This document shows positions 10,397 through 24,040 of a stretch of 64,000 nt of DNA, piece by piece. The DNA lies in the NCBI GenBank assembly GCA_037013495.1, contig CM072801.1:107019816-107083815 (forward strand), written 5' to 3'. Origin of the DNA: Hippophae tibetana (taxonomy: Eukaryota > Streptophyta > Magnoliopsida > Rosales > Elaeagnaceae). Both the position numbers and the translations under genes were made by a program. Each line of letters starts with the position of its first letter. Positions within the stretch are counted from its first letter, which is position 1. The notes beneath the pieces are model-generated. The model was given only the letters and a program-made list of their open reading frames with translations. It was not told the DNA's origin and made no database searches.

Positions 10397-13300
10397 AGGA
10401 TCAAAGAATGGTTGAACACTGAAAACAAAGAACAGGAAAATGATACAGTGAATTAAAAGAAAAGTACGAAATGAAATGCAAATAAGAAAATAATGACAAC
10501 AAAATCTAAAGAAAACAAAAGACTTGTAGAAATATTTGTTTCTTTCATTGTTATTTGGACCAAAAGAATGCAAAAAACCAAAAAATGGAAACCTTTAGTA
10601 AATCTAATATATTAAGATAGATATTCTATTTTGGGCAACCAAGGCTTCAATACCAAATGATACGGATCTTTTATGCGGACCATTTTGGAAACCATGAACT
10701 CAAAGGAATGAGAAAGATTGAATTGCTAAGAACATGGTTAATATAATCAAATTTGAACAATTAAGAACAGGATTAGAAAACCACGCAAAATGTGAGACCA
10801 AACTATTAGATGTCGGAAAGTATTGTAAGCGATGGAATTTGGGTTCTAAAAAGTGGATAACTGAACTTTTTTTACTTTATGTTTTTGCAAATTGAAATGA
10901 GTTTAGATTTGATATTTTATAATAGTCGTTTTGATGTATAACTTAAAAGTTATTACAGTTTAAAGTTGGAATCTCAATAAATAATTTCTTTTTTTTAAAT
11001 TACGAACTCCAGAAATTTTGTTGTTTTTATTCAGGATCAAAGATTGGTTGAACGCTGAAAACAAAGAAAAGGAAAATGATATAATGAATTAAAAGAAAAG
11101 TACGAAATGAAATGCAAATAAGAAAATAACGACAACAAAATCTAAAGAAAACAAAAGACTTGTAGAAATATTTGTTTCTTTAATTGTGATTTGTACCAAA
11201 AGAAGGCAAACAACAATTAAATTGAAAACTTTATTGAATCAAAAATTCAAAAAATAGATATTTTAAGAGACATATCGTATTTTAGGAAACCAAGGCTTCG
11301 ATACCAAATGATACGGATACTTTATGCGATGAATTTTGGAACCCATGAACTCAAATGAATGAGAAAGATGGAATTTCTAAGAACATGGTTAATACAATCA
11401 AATTTGACCAATTAAGAACATCATTAGAAAAACAAGCAAAAATGTGCGACCGAACTATAAGACGTCGGAAAGTAGTGTAAGCGATGAAATTTGGGTTCTA
11501 AAAAGTGGATAAAATAACTATTTTTTACTTTATGTTTTTGCAAATTGAAATGAGTTTAGATTTTATATTTTATAATGGTCCTTTTGATGTATGACTTAAA
11601 AGTTATAACAGTTTAAAGTTGGAACCTCAATACATAATTTCTTTTTTTTAAATTACGAACTCCAGAAATTTTGTTGTTTTTTATTCAGGATCAAAGATTG
11701 GTTGAACACCGAAAACAAAGAACAGGAAAATGATACAGTGAATTAAAAGAAAAGTACGAAATGAAATGCAAATAAGAAAATAATGACAACAAAATCTAAA
11801 GAAAACAAAAGACTTGTAGAAATATTTGTTTCTTTAATTGTGATTTGTACCAAAAGAAGGCAAACAACAATTAAATTGAAAACTTTATTGAATCAAAAAT
11901 TCAAAAAATAGATATTTTAAGAGACATATCGTATTTTAGGAAACCAAGGCTTCGATACCAAATGATACGGATACTTTATGCGATGAATTGTGGAACCCAT
12001 GAACTCAAATGAATGAGAAAGATGGAATTTCTAAGAACATGGTTAATACAATCAAATTTGACCAATTAAGAACATCATTAGAAAAACAAGCAAAAATGTG
12101 CGACCGAACTATAAGACGTCGGAAAGTAGTGTAAGCGATGAAATTTGGGTTCTAAAAAGTGGATAAAATAACTATTTTTTACTTTATGTTTTTGCAAATT
12201 GAAATGAGTTTAGATTTTATATTTTATAATGGTCCTTTTGATGTATGACTTAAAAGTTATAACAGTTTAAAGTTGGAACCTCAATACATAATTTCTTTTT
12301 TTTAAATTACGAACTCCAGAAATTTTGTTGTTTTTTATTCAGGATCAAAGATTGGTTGAACACCGAAAACAAAGAACAGGAAAATGATACAGTGAATTAA
12401 AAGAAAAGTACGAAATGAAATGCAAATAAGAAAATAATGACAACAAAATCTAAAGAAAACAAAAGACTTGTAGAAATATTTGTTTCTTTAATTGTGATTT
12501 GTACCAAAAGAAGGCAAACAACAATAAAATTGAAAACTTTATTGAATCAAAAATTCAAAAAATAGATATTTTAAGAGACATATCGTATTTTAGGAAACCA
12601 AGGCTTCGATACCAAATGATACGGATACTTTATGCGATGAATTTTGGAACCCATGAACTCAAATGAATGAGAAAGATGGAATTTCTAAAACATGGTTAAT
12701 ACAATCAAATTTGACCAATTAAGAACATCATTAGAAAAACAAGCAAAAATGTGCGACCGAACTATAAGACGTCGGAAAGTAGTGTAAGCGATGAAATTTG
12801 GGTTCTAAAAAGTGGATAAAATAACTATTTTTTACTTTATGTTTTTGCAAATTGAAATGAGTTTAGATTTGATATTTTATAATGGTCCTTTTGATGTATG
12901 ACTTAAAAGTTATAACAGTTTAAAGTTGGAACCTCAATACATAATTTCTTTTTTTGAAATTACGAACTCCAGAAATTTTGTTGTTTTTTATTCAGGATCA
13001 AAGATTGGTTGAACACCGAAAACAAAGAACAGGAAAATGATACAGTGAATTAAAAGAAAAGTACGAAATGAAATGCAAATAAGAAAATAATGACAACAAA
13101 ATCTAAAGAAAACAAAAGACTTGTAGAAATATTTGTTTCTTTAATTGTGATTTGTACCAAAAGAAGGCAAACAACAATAAAATTGAAAACTTTGTTGAAT
13201 CAAAAATTCAAAAAATAGATATTTTAAGAGACATATCGTATTTTAGGAAACCAAGGCTTCGATACCAAATGATACGGATACTTTATGCGATTAATTTTGG

Positions 13301-13646
13301 AACCCATGAACTCAAATGAATGCGAAAGATGGAATTTCTAAAACATGGTTAATACAATCAAATTTGACCAATTAAGAACATCATTAGAAAAACAAGCAAA
13401 AATGTGCGACCGAACTATAAGACGTCGGAAAGTAGTGTAAGCGATGAAATTTGGGTTCTAAAAAGTGGATAAAATAACTATTTTTTACTTTATGTTTTTG
13501 CAAATTGAAATGAGTTTAAATTTAATATTTTATAATGGTCCTTTTGATGTATGACTTAAAAGTTATAACAGTTTAAAGTTGGAACCTTAATACATAATTT
13601 CTTTTTTTTAAATTACGAACTCCAGAAATTTTGTTGTTTTTTATTC
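10397..13646. repeat. Higher-order unit B2-A1-A-A2-A3 (M17-M21), 3250 bp
   Basis: Monomers start at 10397 (B2), 11033 (A1), 11687, 12341 (A2) and 12994 (A3). M19 (11687) has an A2 head but keeps the A1 body marks 'caacaattaaattg', 'tttctaagaacatgg' and 'gattttatatttt'. It therefore looks like a duplicated A1 body behind an A2 head, one monomer longer than the 2596-bp unit. Confidence 0.9.
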
Positions 13647-16600
13647 AGGATCAAAGAATGGTTGAACACCGAAAACAAAGAAAAGGAAAATGATACAGTG
13701 AATTAAAAGAAAAGTACGAAATGAAATGCAAATAAGAAAATAATGACAACAAAATCTAAAGAAAACAAAAGACTTGTAGAAATATTTGTTTCTTTCATTG
13801 TTATTTGGACCAAAAGAATGCAAAAAACCAAAAAATGGAAACCTTTAGTAAATCTAATATATTAAGATAGATATTCTATTTTGGGCAACCAAGGCTTCAA
13901 TACCAAATGATACGGATCTTTTATGCGGACCATTTTGGAAACCATGAACTCAAAGGAATGAGAAAGATTGAATTGCTAAGAACATGGTTAATATAATCAA
14001 ATTTGAACAATTAAGAACAGGATTAGAAAACCACGCAAAATGTGAGACCAAACTATTAGATGTCGGAAAGTATTGTAAGCGATGGAATTTGGGTTCTAAA
14101 AAGTGGATAACTGAACTTTTTTTACTTTATGTTTTTGCAAATTGAAATGAGTTTAGATTTGATATTTTATAATAGTCGTTTTGATGTATAACTTAAAAGT
14201 TATTACAGTTTAAAGTTGGAATCTCAATAAATAATTTCTTTTTTTTAAATTACGAACTCCAGAAATTTTGTTGTTTTTATTCAGGATCAAAGATTGGTTG
14301 AACGCTGAAAACAAAGAAAAGGAAAATGATATAATGAATTAAAAGAAAAGTACGAAATGAAATGCAAATAAGAAAATAACGACAACAATATCTAAAGAAA
14401 ACAAAAGACTTGTAGAAATATTTGTTTCTTTAATTGTGATTTGTACCAAAAGAAGGCAAACAACAATTAAATTGAAAACTTTATTGAATCAAAAATTCAA
14501 AAAATAGATATTTTAAGAGACATATCGTATTTTAGGAAACCAAGGCTTCGATACCAAATGATACGGATACTTTATGCGATGAATTTTGGAACCCATGAAC
14601 TCAAATGAATGAGAAAGATGGAATTTCTAAGAACATGGTTAATACAATCAAATTTGACCAATTAAGAACATCATTAGAAAAACAAGCAAAAATGTGCGAC
14701 CGAACTATAAGACGTCGGAAAGTAGTGTAAGCGATGAAATTTGGGTTCTAAAAAGTGGATAAAATAACTATTTTTTACTTTATGTTTTTGCAAATTGAAA
14801 TGAGTTTAGATTTTATATTTTATAATGGTCCTTTTGATGTATGACTTAAAAGTTATAACAGTTTAAAGTTGGAACCTCAATACATAATTTCTTTTTTTTA
14901 AATTACGAACTCCAGAAATTTTGTTGTTTTTTATTCAGGATCAAAGATTGGTTGAACACCGAAAACAAAGAACAGGAAAATGATACAGTGAATTAAAAGA
15001 AAAGTACGAAATGAAATGCAAATAAGAAAATAATGACAACAAAATCTAAAGAAAACAAAAGACTTGTAGAAATATTTGTTTCTTTAATTGTGATTTGTAC
15101 CAAAAGAAGGCAAACAACAATAAAATTGAAAACTTTATTGAATCAAAAATTCAAAAAATAGATATTTTAAGAGACATATCGTATTTTAGGAAACCAAGGC
15201 TTCGATACCAAATGATACGGATACTTTATGCGATGAATTTTGGAACCCATGAACTCAAATGAATGAGAAAGATGGAATTTCTAAAACATGGTTAATACAA
15301 TCAAATTTGACCAATTAAGAACATCATTAGAAAAACAAGCAAAAATGTGCGACCGAACTATAAGACGTCGGAAAGTAGTGTAAGCGATGAAATTTGGGTT
15401 CTAAAAAGTGGATAAAATAACTATTTTTTACTTTATGTTTTTGCAAATTGAAATGAGTTTAGATTTGATATTTTATAATGGTCCTTTTGATGTATGACTT
15501 AAAAGTTATAACAGTTTAAAGTTGGAACCTCAATACATAATTTCTTTTTTTTAAATTACGAACTCCAGAAATTTTGTTGTTTTTTATTCAGGATCAAAGA
15601 TTGGTTGAACACCGAAAACAAAGAACAGGAAAATGATACACTGAATTAAAAGAAAAGTACGAAATGAAATGCAAATAAGAAAATAATGACAACAAAATCT
15701 AAAGAAAACAAAAGACTTGTAGAAATATTTGTTTCTTTAATTGTGATTTGTACCAAAAGAAGGCAAACAACAATAAAATTGAAAACTTTATTGAATCAAA
15801 AATTCAAAAAATAGATATTTTAAGAGACATATCGTATTTTAGGAAACCAAGGCTTCGATACCAAATGATACGGATACTTTATGCGATGAATTTTGGAACC
15901 CATGAACTCAAATGAATGAGAAAGATGGAATTTCTAAAACATGGTTAATACAATCAAATTTGACCAATTAAGAACATCATTAGAAAAACAAGCAAAAATG
16001 TGCGACCGAACTATAAGACGTCGGAAAGTAGTGTAAGCGATGAAATTTGGGTTCTAAAAAGTGGATAAAATAACTATTTTTTACTTTATGTTTTTGCAAA
16101 TTGAAATGAGTTTAGATTTGATATTTTATAATGGTCCTTTTGATGTATGACTTAAAAGTTATAACAGTTTAAAGTTGGAACCTCAATACATAATTTCTTT
16201 TTTTTAAATTACGAACTCCAGAAATTTTGTTGTTTTTTATTCAGGATCAAAGATTGGTTGAACACCGAAAACAAAGAACAGGAAAATGATACAGTGAATT
16301 AAAAGAAAAGTACAAAATGAAATGCAAATAAGAAAATAATGACAACAAAATCTAAAGAAAACAAAAGACTTGTAAAAATATTTGTTTCTTTAATTGTGAT
16401 TTGTACCAAAAGAAGGCAAACAACAATAAAATTGAAAACTTTGTTGAATCAAAAATTCAAAAAATAGATATTTTAAGAGACATATCGTATTTTAGGAAAC
16501 CAAGGCTTCGATACCAAATGATACGGATACTTTATGCGATTAATTTTGGAACCCATGAACTCAAATGAATGAGAAAGATGGAATTTCTAAAACATGGTTA

Positions 16601-17548
16601 ATACCATCAAATTTGACCAATTAAGAACATCATTAGAAAAACAAGCAAAAATGTGCGACCGAACTATAAGACGTCGGAAAGTAGTGTAAGCGATGAAATT
16701 TGGATTCTAAAAAGTGGATAAAATAACTATTTTTTACTTTATGTTTTTGCAAATTGAAATGAGTTTAGATTTGATATTTTATAATGGTCCTTTTGATGTA
16801 TGACTTAAAAGTTATAACAGTTTAAAGTTGGAACCTCAATACATAATTTCTTTTTTTTAAATTACGAACTCCAGAAATTTTGTTGTTTTTTATTCAGGAT
16901 CAAAGATTGGTTGAACACCGAAAACAAAGAACAGGAAAATGATACAGTGAATTAAAAGAAAAGTACAAAATGAAATGCAAATAAGAAAATAATGACAACA
17001 AAATCTAAAGAAAACAAAAGACTTGTAAAAATATTTGTTTCTTTAATTGTGATTTGTACCAAAAGAAGGCAAACAACAATAAAATTGAAAACTTTGTTGA
17101 ATCAAAAATTCAAAAAATAGATATTTTAAGAGACATATCGTATTTTAGGAAACCAAGGCTTCGATTCCAAATGATACGGATACTTTATGCGATTAATTTT
17201 GGAACCCATGAACTCAAATGAATGAGAAAGATGGAATTTCTAAAACATGGTTAATACAATCAAATTTGACCAATTAAGAACATCATTAGAAAAACAAGCA
17301 AAAATGTGCGACCGAACTATAAGACGTCGGAAAGTAGTGTAAGCGATGAAATTTGGGTTCTAAAAAGTGGATAAAATAACTATTTTTTACTTTATGTTTT
17401 TGCAAATTGAAATGAGTTTAAATTTAATATTTTATAATGGTCCTTTTGATGTATGACTTAAAAGTTATAACAGTTTAAAGTTGGAACCTCAATACATAAT
17501 TTCTTTTTTTTAAATTACGAACTCCAGAAATTTTGTTGTTTTTTATTC
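13647..17548. repeat. Higher-order unit B2-A1-A2-A2-A3-A3 (M22-M27), 3902 bp
   Basis: Monomers start at 13647 (B2), 14283 (A1), 14937 (A2), 15590 (A2), 16243 (A3) and 16896 (A3). M26 and M27 both carry 'cttgtaaaaatattt', so the last monomer seems to be a local 653-bp duplication. M25 has 'gatacactgaatt', shared with M40 at 25331, which ties this unit to the five-monomer unit at 24041. Confidence 0.9.
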
Positions 17549-20500
17549 AGGATCAAAGATTGGTTGAACACCGAAAACAAAGAACAGGAAAATGATACAG
17601 TGAATTAAAATAAAAGTACGAAATGAAATGCAAATAAGAAAATAATGACAACAAAATCTAAAGAAAACAAAAGAATTGTAGAAATATTTTGTTTTTTTAA
17701 ATGTGATTTGGATGAAAAAAATGCAAAAAACAATAAAATGGAAAAATATATTAAATGAAAAATTCAAAAAATAGATATATTAAGATAGATATTCTATTTT
17801 GGGCAACCAAGGCTTCGATACAAATTGATACGGATCTTTTATGCGGACCATTTTGGAAACCATGAACTCAAAGGAATGAGAAAGATTGAATTGCTAAGAA
17901 CATAGTTAATATAATCAAATTTGAACAATTAAGAACACGATTAGAAAACCACGCAAAATGTGAGACCAAACTATTAGACGTCGGAAAGTATTGTTAGCGA
18001 TAGAATTTGGGTTCTAAAAAGTGGACAACTGAACTATTTTTTACTTTATGTTTTTGCAAATTGAAATGAGTTTAGATTTGATATTTTATAATAGTCCTTT
18101 TGATGTATGACTTAAAAGTGATAACAGTTTAAAGTTGGAACCTCAATACATAATTTCTTTTTTTTTAAATTACGAACTCCAAAATTTTTGTTGTTTTTTA
18201 TTCAGGATCAAAGATTGGTTGAAAACCGAAAACAAAGAACAGGAAAATTATACAGTGAATTAAAAGAAAAGTACGAAATGAAATGCAAATAAGAAAATAA
18301 TGACAACAAAATCTAAAGAAAACAAAAGACTTGTAGAAATATATGTTTCTTTCATTGTTATTTGGACCAAAAGAATGCAAAAAACAAAAAAATGGAAACC
18401 TTTAGTAAATCTAATATATTAAGATAGATATTCTATTTTGGGCAACCAAGGCTTCAATTCCAAATGATACGGATCTTTTATGTTGGCCATTTTGGAAACC
18501 ATGAACTCAAAGGAATGAGAAAGATTGAATTGCTAAGAACATGGTTAATATAATCAAATTTGAACAATTAAGAACAGGATTAGAAAACCACGCAAAATGT
18601 GAGACCAAACTATTAGATGTCGGAAAGTATTGTAAGCGATGGAATTTGGGTTCTAAAAAGTGGACAACTGAACTATTTTTTACTTTATGTTTTTTGCAAA
18701 TTGAAATAAGTTTAGATTTGATATTTTATAATAGCCCTTTTGATGTATTACTTAAAAGTTATAACAGTTTAAAGTTGGAACCTCAATACATAATTTCTTT
18801 TTTTTTAAATTACGAACTACAAAATTTTTGTTGTTTCTTATTCAGGATCAAAGATTGGTTGAACACCGAAAACAAAGAACAGGAAAATGATACAGTGAAT
18901 TAAACGAAAAGTACGAAATGAAATGCAAATGAGAAAATAATGACAACAAAATCTAAAGAAAACAAAAGAATTGTAGAAATATTTTGTTTTTTTAAATGTG
19001 ATTTGGATGAAAAAAATGCAAAAAACAATAAAATGGAAAAATATATTAAATGAAAAATTCAAAAAATAGATATATTAAGATAGATATTCTATTTTGGGCA
19101 ACCAAGGCTTCGATACAAATTGATACGGATCTTTTATGCGGACCATTTTGGAAACCATGAACTCAAAGGAATGAGAAAGATTGAATTGCTAAGAACATGG
19201 TTAATATAATCAAATTTGAACAATTAAGAACACGATTAGAAAACCACGCAAAATGTGAGACCAAACTATTAGACGTCGGAAAGTATTGTAAGCGATGGCA
19301 TTTGGGTTCTAAAAAGTGGACAACTGAACTATTTTTTACGTCATGTTTTTGCAAATTGAAATGAGTTTGGATTTGATATTTTATAATAGTCGTTTTGATG
19401 TATGACTTAAAAGTTATAACAGTTTAAAGTTGGAACCTCAATACATAATTTCTTTTTTTTAAATTACGAACTCCAAAATTTTTGTTGTTTCTTATTCAGG
19501 ATAAAAGATTGGTTGAACACCGAAAACAAAGAACAGGAAAATGATACAGTCAATTAAAAGAAAAGTACGAAATGAAATGCAAATGAGAAAATAATGGCAA
19601 CAAAATCTAAAGAAAACAAAAGACTTGTAGAAATATTTTGTTTTTTTAAATGTGATTTGGATGAAAGAAATGCAAAAAACAATAAAATGGAAACATTTAT
19701 TAAATCAAAAATTCAAAAAATAGATATATTAAGATAGATATTCTATTTTGGGCAACCAAGGCTTCGATACAATTTGATACGGATCTTTTATGCGGACCAT
19801 TTTGGAAACCATGAACTCAAAGGAATGAGAAAGATTGAATTGCTAAGAACATGGTTAATATAATCAAATTTGAACAATTAAGAACACGATTAGAAAACCA
19901 CGCAAAATGTGAGACCAAACTATTAGACGTCGGAAAGTATTGTAAGCGATGGAATTTGGGTTCTAAAAAGTGGACAACTGAATTATTTTTTACTTCATGT
20001 TTTTGCAAATTGAAATGAGTTTAGATTTGATATTTTATAATAGTCCTTTTGATGTATGACTTAAAAGTTATAACAGTTTAAAGTTGGAACCTCAATACAT
20101 AATTTCTTTTTTTTAAATTACGAACTCCAAAATTTTTGTTGTTTCTTATTCAGGATCAAAGATTGGTTGAACAACGAAAACAAAGAACAGGAAAATGATA
20201 CAGTGAATTAAAAGAAAAGTACGAAATGAAATGCAAATGAAAAAATAATGACAACAAAATCTAAAGAAAACAAAAGACTGGTAGAAATATTTTGTTTCTT
20301 TAAATGTGATTTGGATGAAAAAAATGCAAAAAACAATAAAATGGAAAAATATATTAAATAAAAAATTCAAAAAATAGATATATTAAGATAGATATTCTAT
20401 TTTGGGCAACCAAGGCTTCGATACAAATTGATACGGATCTTTTATGCGGACCATTTTGGAAACCAAGAACTCAAAGGAATGAGAAAGATTGAATTGCTAA

Positions 20501-20805
20501 GAACATGGTTAATATAATCAAATTTGAACAATTAAGAACACGATTAGAAAACCATGCAAAATGTGAGACCAAACTATTAGACGTCGGAAAGTATTGTAAG
20601 CGATGGAATTTGGGTTCTAAAAAGTGGACAACTGAACTATTTTTTACTTTATGTTTTTGCAAATTGAAATGAGTTTAGATTTGATATTTTATAATAGTCC
20701 TTTTGATGTATGACTTAAAAGTTATAACAGTTTAAAGTTGGAACCTCAATACATAATTTCTTTTTGTTAAATTACGAACTCCAAAATTTTTGTTGTTTTT
20801 TATTC
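17549..20805. repeat. Satellite block C-B1-C1-C1-C1 (M28-M32)
   Basis: Monomers start at 17549 (C), 18204 (B1), 18844, 19498 and 20152 (C1). M28 is mosaic: its head has 'aattaaaataaaagtacg', a mark of some B2 monomers, and it turns to C sequence by about 17670. M29 carries 'gttgaaaaccg' and has lost the usual in-frame stop near 18748 ('gtattacttaaaag' for 'gtatgacttaaaag'). M30 has 'gatggcatttggg' and M31 opens with 'aggataaaagattgg'. These private variants recur together at 54476-55780. Confidence 0.9.
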
Positions 20806-23800
20806 AGGATCAAAGATTGGTTGAACACCGAAAACAAAGAACAGGAAAATGATACAGTGAATTAAAAGAAAAGTATGAAATGAAATGCAAATAAGAAAAT
20901 AATGACAACAAAATCTAAAGAAAACAAAAGACTTGTAGAAATATATGTTTCTTTCATTGTTATTTGGACCAAAAGAATGCAAAAAACAAAAAAATGGAAA
21001 CCTTTAGTAAATCTAATATATTAAGATAGATATTCTATTTTGGGCAACCAAGGCTTCAATACCAAATGATACGGATCTTTTATGTTGACCATTTTGGAAA
21101 CCATGAACTCAAATGAATGAGAAAGATTGAATTGCTAAGAACATGGTTAATATAATCAAATTTGAACAATTAAGAACACGATTAGAAAACCACGAAAAAT
21201 GTGAGACCAAACTATTAGACGTCGGAAAGTATTGTAAGCGATGGAATTTGGGTTCTAAAAAGTGGACAACTGAACTCTTTTTTACTTTATGTTTTTTGCA
21301 AATTGAAATGAGTTTAGATTTGATATTTTATAATAGTCCTTTTGATGTATGACTTAAAAGTTATAACAGTTTAAAGTTGGAACCTCAATACATAATTTCT
21401 TTTTTTTAAATTACGAACTCCAGAAATTTTGTTGTTTTTTATTCATGATCAAAGGTTGGTTGAACACCGAAAACAAAGAACAGGAAAATGATACAGTGAA
21501 TTAAAAGAAAAGTACGAAATGAAATGCAAATAAGAAAATAATGACAACAAAATCTAAAGAAAACAAAAGACTTGTAGAAATATTTGTTTCTTTAATTGTG
21601 ATTTGTACCAAAAGAAGGCAAACAACAATAAAATTGAAAACTTTATTGAATCAAAAATTCAAAAAATAGATATTTTTGGAGACATATCGTATTTTAGGAA
21701 ACCAAGGCTTCGATACCAAATGATACGGATACTTTATGCGATGAATTTTGGAACCCATGAACTCAAATGAATGAGAAAGATGGAATTTCTAAAACATGGT
21801 TAATACAATCAAATTTGACCAATTAAGAACATCATTAGAAAAACAAGCAAAAATGTGCGACCGAACTATAAGACGTCGGAAAGTAGTGTAAGCGATGAAA
21901 TTTGGGTTCTAAAAAGTGGATAAAATAACTATTTTTTACTTTATGTTTTTGCAAATTGAAATGAGTTTAGATTTGATATTTTATAATGGTCCTTTTGATG
22001 TATGACTTAAAAGTTATAACAGTTTAAAGTTGGAACCTCAATACATAATTTCTTTTTTTTAAATTACGAACTCCAGAAATTTTGTTGTTTTTTATTCAGG
22101 ATCAAAGATTGGTTGAACACCGAAAACAAAGAACAGGAAAATGATACAGTGAATTAAAAGAAAAGTACAAAATGAAATGCAAATAAGAAAATAATGACAA
22201 CAAAATCTAAAGAAAACAAAAGACTTGTAGAAATATTTGTTTCTTTAATTGTGATTTGTACCAAAAGAAGGCAAACAACAATAAAATTGAAAACTTTGTT
22301 GAATCAAAAATTCAAAAAATAGATATTTTAAGAGACATATCGTATTTTAGGAAACCAAGGCTTCGATACCAAATGATACGGATACTTTATGCGATTAATT
22401 TTGGAACCCATGAACTCAAATGAATGCGAAAGATGGAATTTCTAAAACATGGTTAATACAATCAAATTTGACCAATTAAGAACATCATTAGAAAAACAAG
22501 CAAAAATGTGCGACCGAACTATAAGACGTCGGAAAGTAGTGTAAGCGATGAAATTTGGGTTCTAAAAAGTGGATAAAAAAACTATTTTTTACTTTATGTT
22601 TTTGCAAATTGAAATGAGTTTAAATTTAATATTTTATAATGGTCCTTTTGATGTATGACTTAAAAGTTATAACAGTTTAAAGTTGGAACCTTAATACATA
22701 ATTTCTTTTTTTTAAATTACGAACTCCAGAAATTTTGTTGTTTTTTATTCAGGATCAAAGAATGGTTGAACACCGAAAACAAAGAACAAGAAAATGCTAC
22801 AGTGAATTAAAAGAAAAGTACGAAATGAAATGCAAATAAGAAAATAATGACAACAAAATCTAAAGAAAACAAAAGACTTGTAGAAATATTTGTTTCTTTC
22901 ATTGTTATTTGGACCAAAAGAATGCAAAAAACCAAAAAATGGAAACCTTTAGTAAATCTAATATATTAAGATAGATATTCTATTTTGGGCAACCAAGGCT
23001 TCAATACCAAATGATACGGATCTTTTGTGCGGACCATTTTGGAAACCATGAACTCAAAGGAATGAGAAAGATTGAATTGCTAAGAACATGGTTAATATAA
23101 TCAAATTTGAACAATTAAGAACAGGATTAGAAAACCACGCAAAATGTGAGACCAAACTATTAGATGTCGGAAAGTATTGTAAGCGATGGAATTTGGGTTC
23201 TAAAAAGTGGATAACTGAACTTTTTTTACTTTATGTTCTTGCAAATTGAAATGAGTTTAGATTTGATATTTTATAATAGTCGTTTTGATGTATAACTTAA
23301 AAGTTATTACAGTTTAAAGTTGGAATCTCAATAAATAATTTCTTTTTTTTAAATTACGAACTCCAGAAATTTTGTTGTTTTTATTCAGGATCAAAGATTG
23401 GTTGAACGCTGAAAACAAAGAAAAGGAAAATGATATAATGAATTAAAAGAAAAGTACGAAATGAAATGCAAATAAGAAAATAACGACAACAAAATCTAAA
23501 GAAAACAAAAGACTTGTAGAAATATTTGTTTCTTTAATTGTGATTTGTACCAAAAGAAGGCAAACAACAATTAAATTGAAAACTTTATTGAATCAAAAAT
23601 TCAAAAAATAGATATTTTAAGAGACATATCGTATTTTAGGAAACCAAGGCTTCGATACCAAATGATACGGATACTTTATGCGATGAATTTTGGAACCCAT
23701 GAACTCAAATGAATGAGAAAGATGGAATTTCTAAGAACATGGTTAATACAATCAAATTTGACCAATTAAGAACATCATTAGAAAAACAAGCAAAAATGTG

Positions 23801-24040
23801 CGACCGAACTATAAGACGTCGGAAAGTAGTGTAAGCGATGAAATTTGGGTTCTAAAAAGTGGATAAAATAACTATTTTTTACTTTATGTTTTTGCAAATT
23901 GAAATGAGTTTAGATTTTATATTTTATAATGGTCCTTTTGATGTATGACTTAAAAGTTATAACAGTTTAAAGTTGGAACCTCAATACATAATTTCTTTTT
24001 TTTAAATTACGAACTCCAGAAATTTTGTTGTTTTTTATTC
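20806..24040. repeat. Block B1-A-A3-B2-A1 (M33-M37), copy of 11-3245
   Basis: Monomers start at 20806 (B1), 21445 (A2), 22098 (A3), 22751 (B2) and 23387 (A1). Each start is exactly 20,795 bases after M1-M5. The family order is the same, and private marks match, including 'atgatcaaag' at the second monomer. Collinearity ends at 24041, where a B2 monomer follows instead of the A2 found at 3246. Confidence 0.92.

Noticed and set aside
18541..18903. 120-aa open frame, the longest in the window
   Set aside because: It is the same B1 frame extended across the monomer border because the usual TGA is changed to TTA in M29. It runs into satellite sequence read in other frames elsewhere, so it is a chance read-through.
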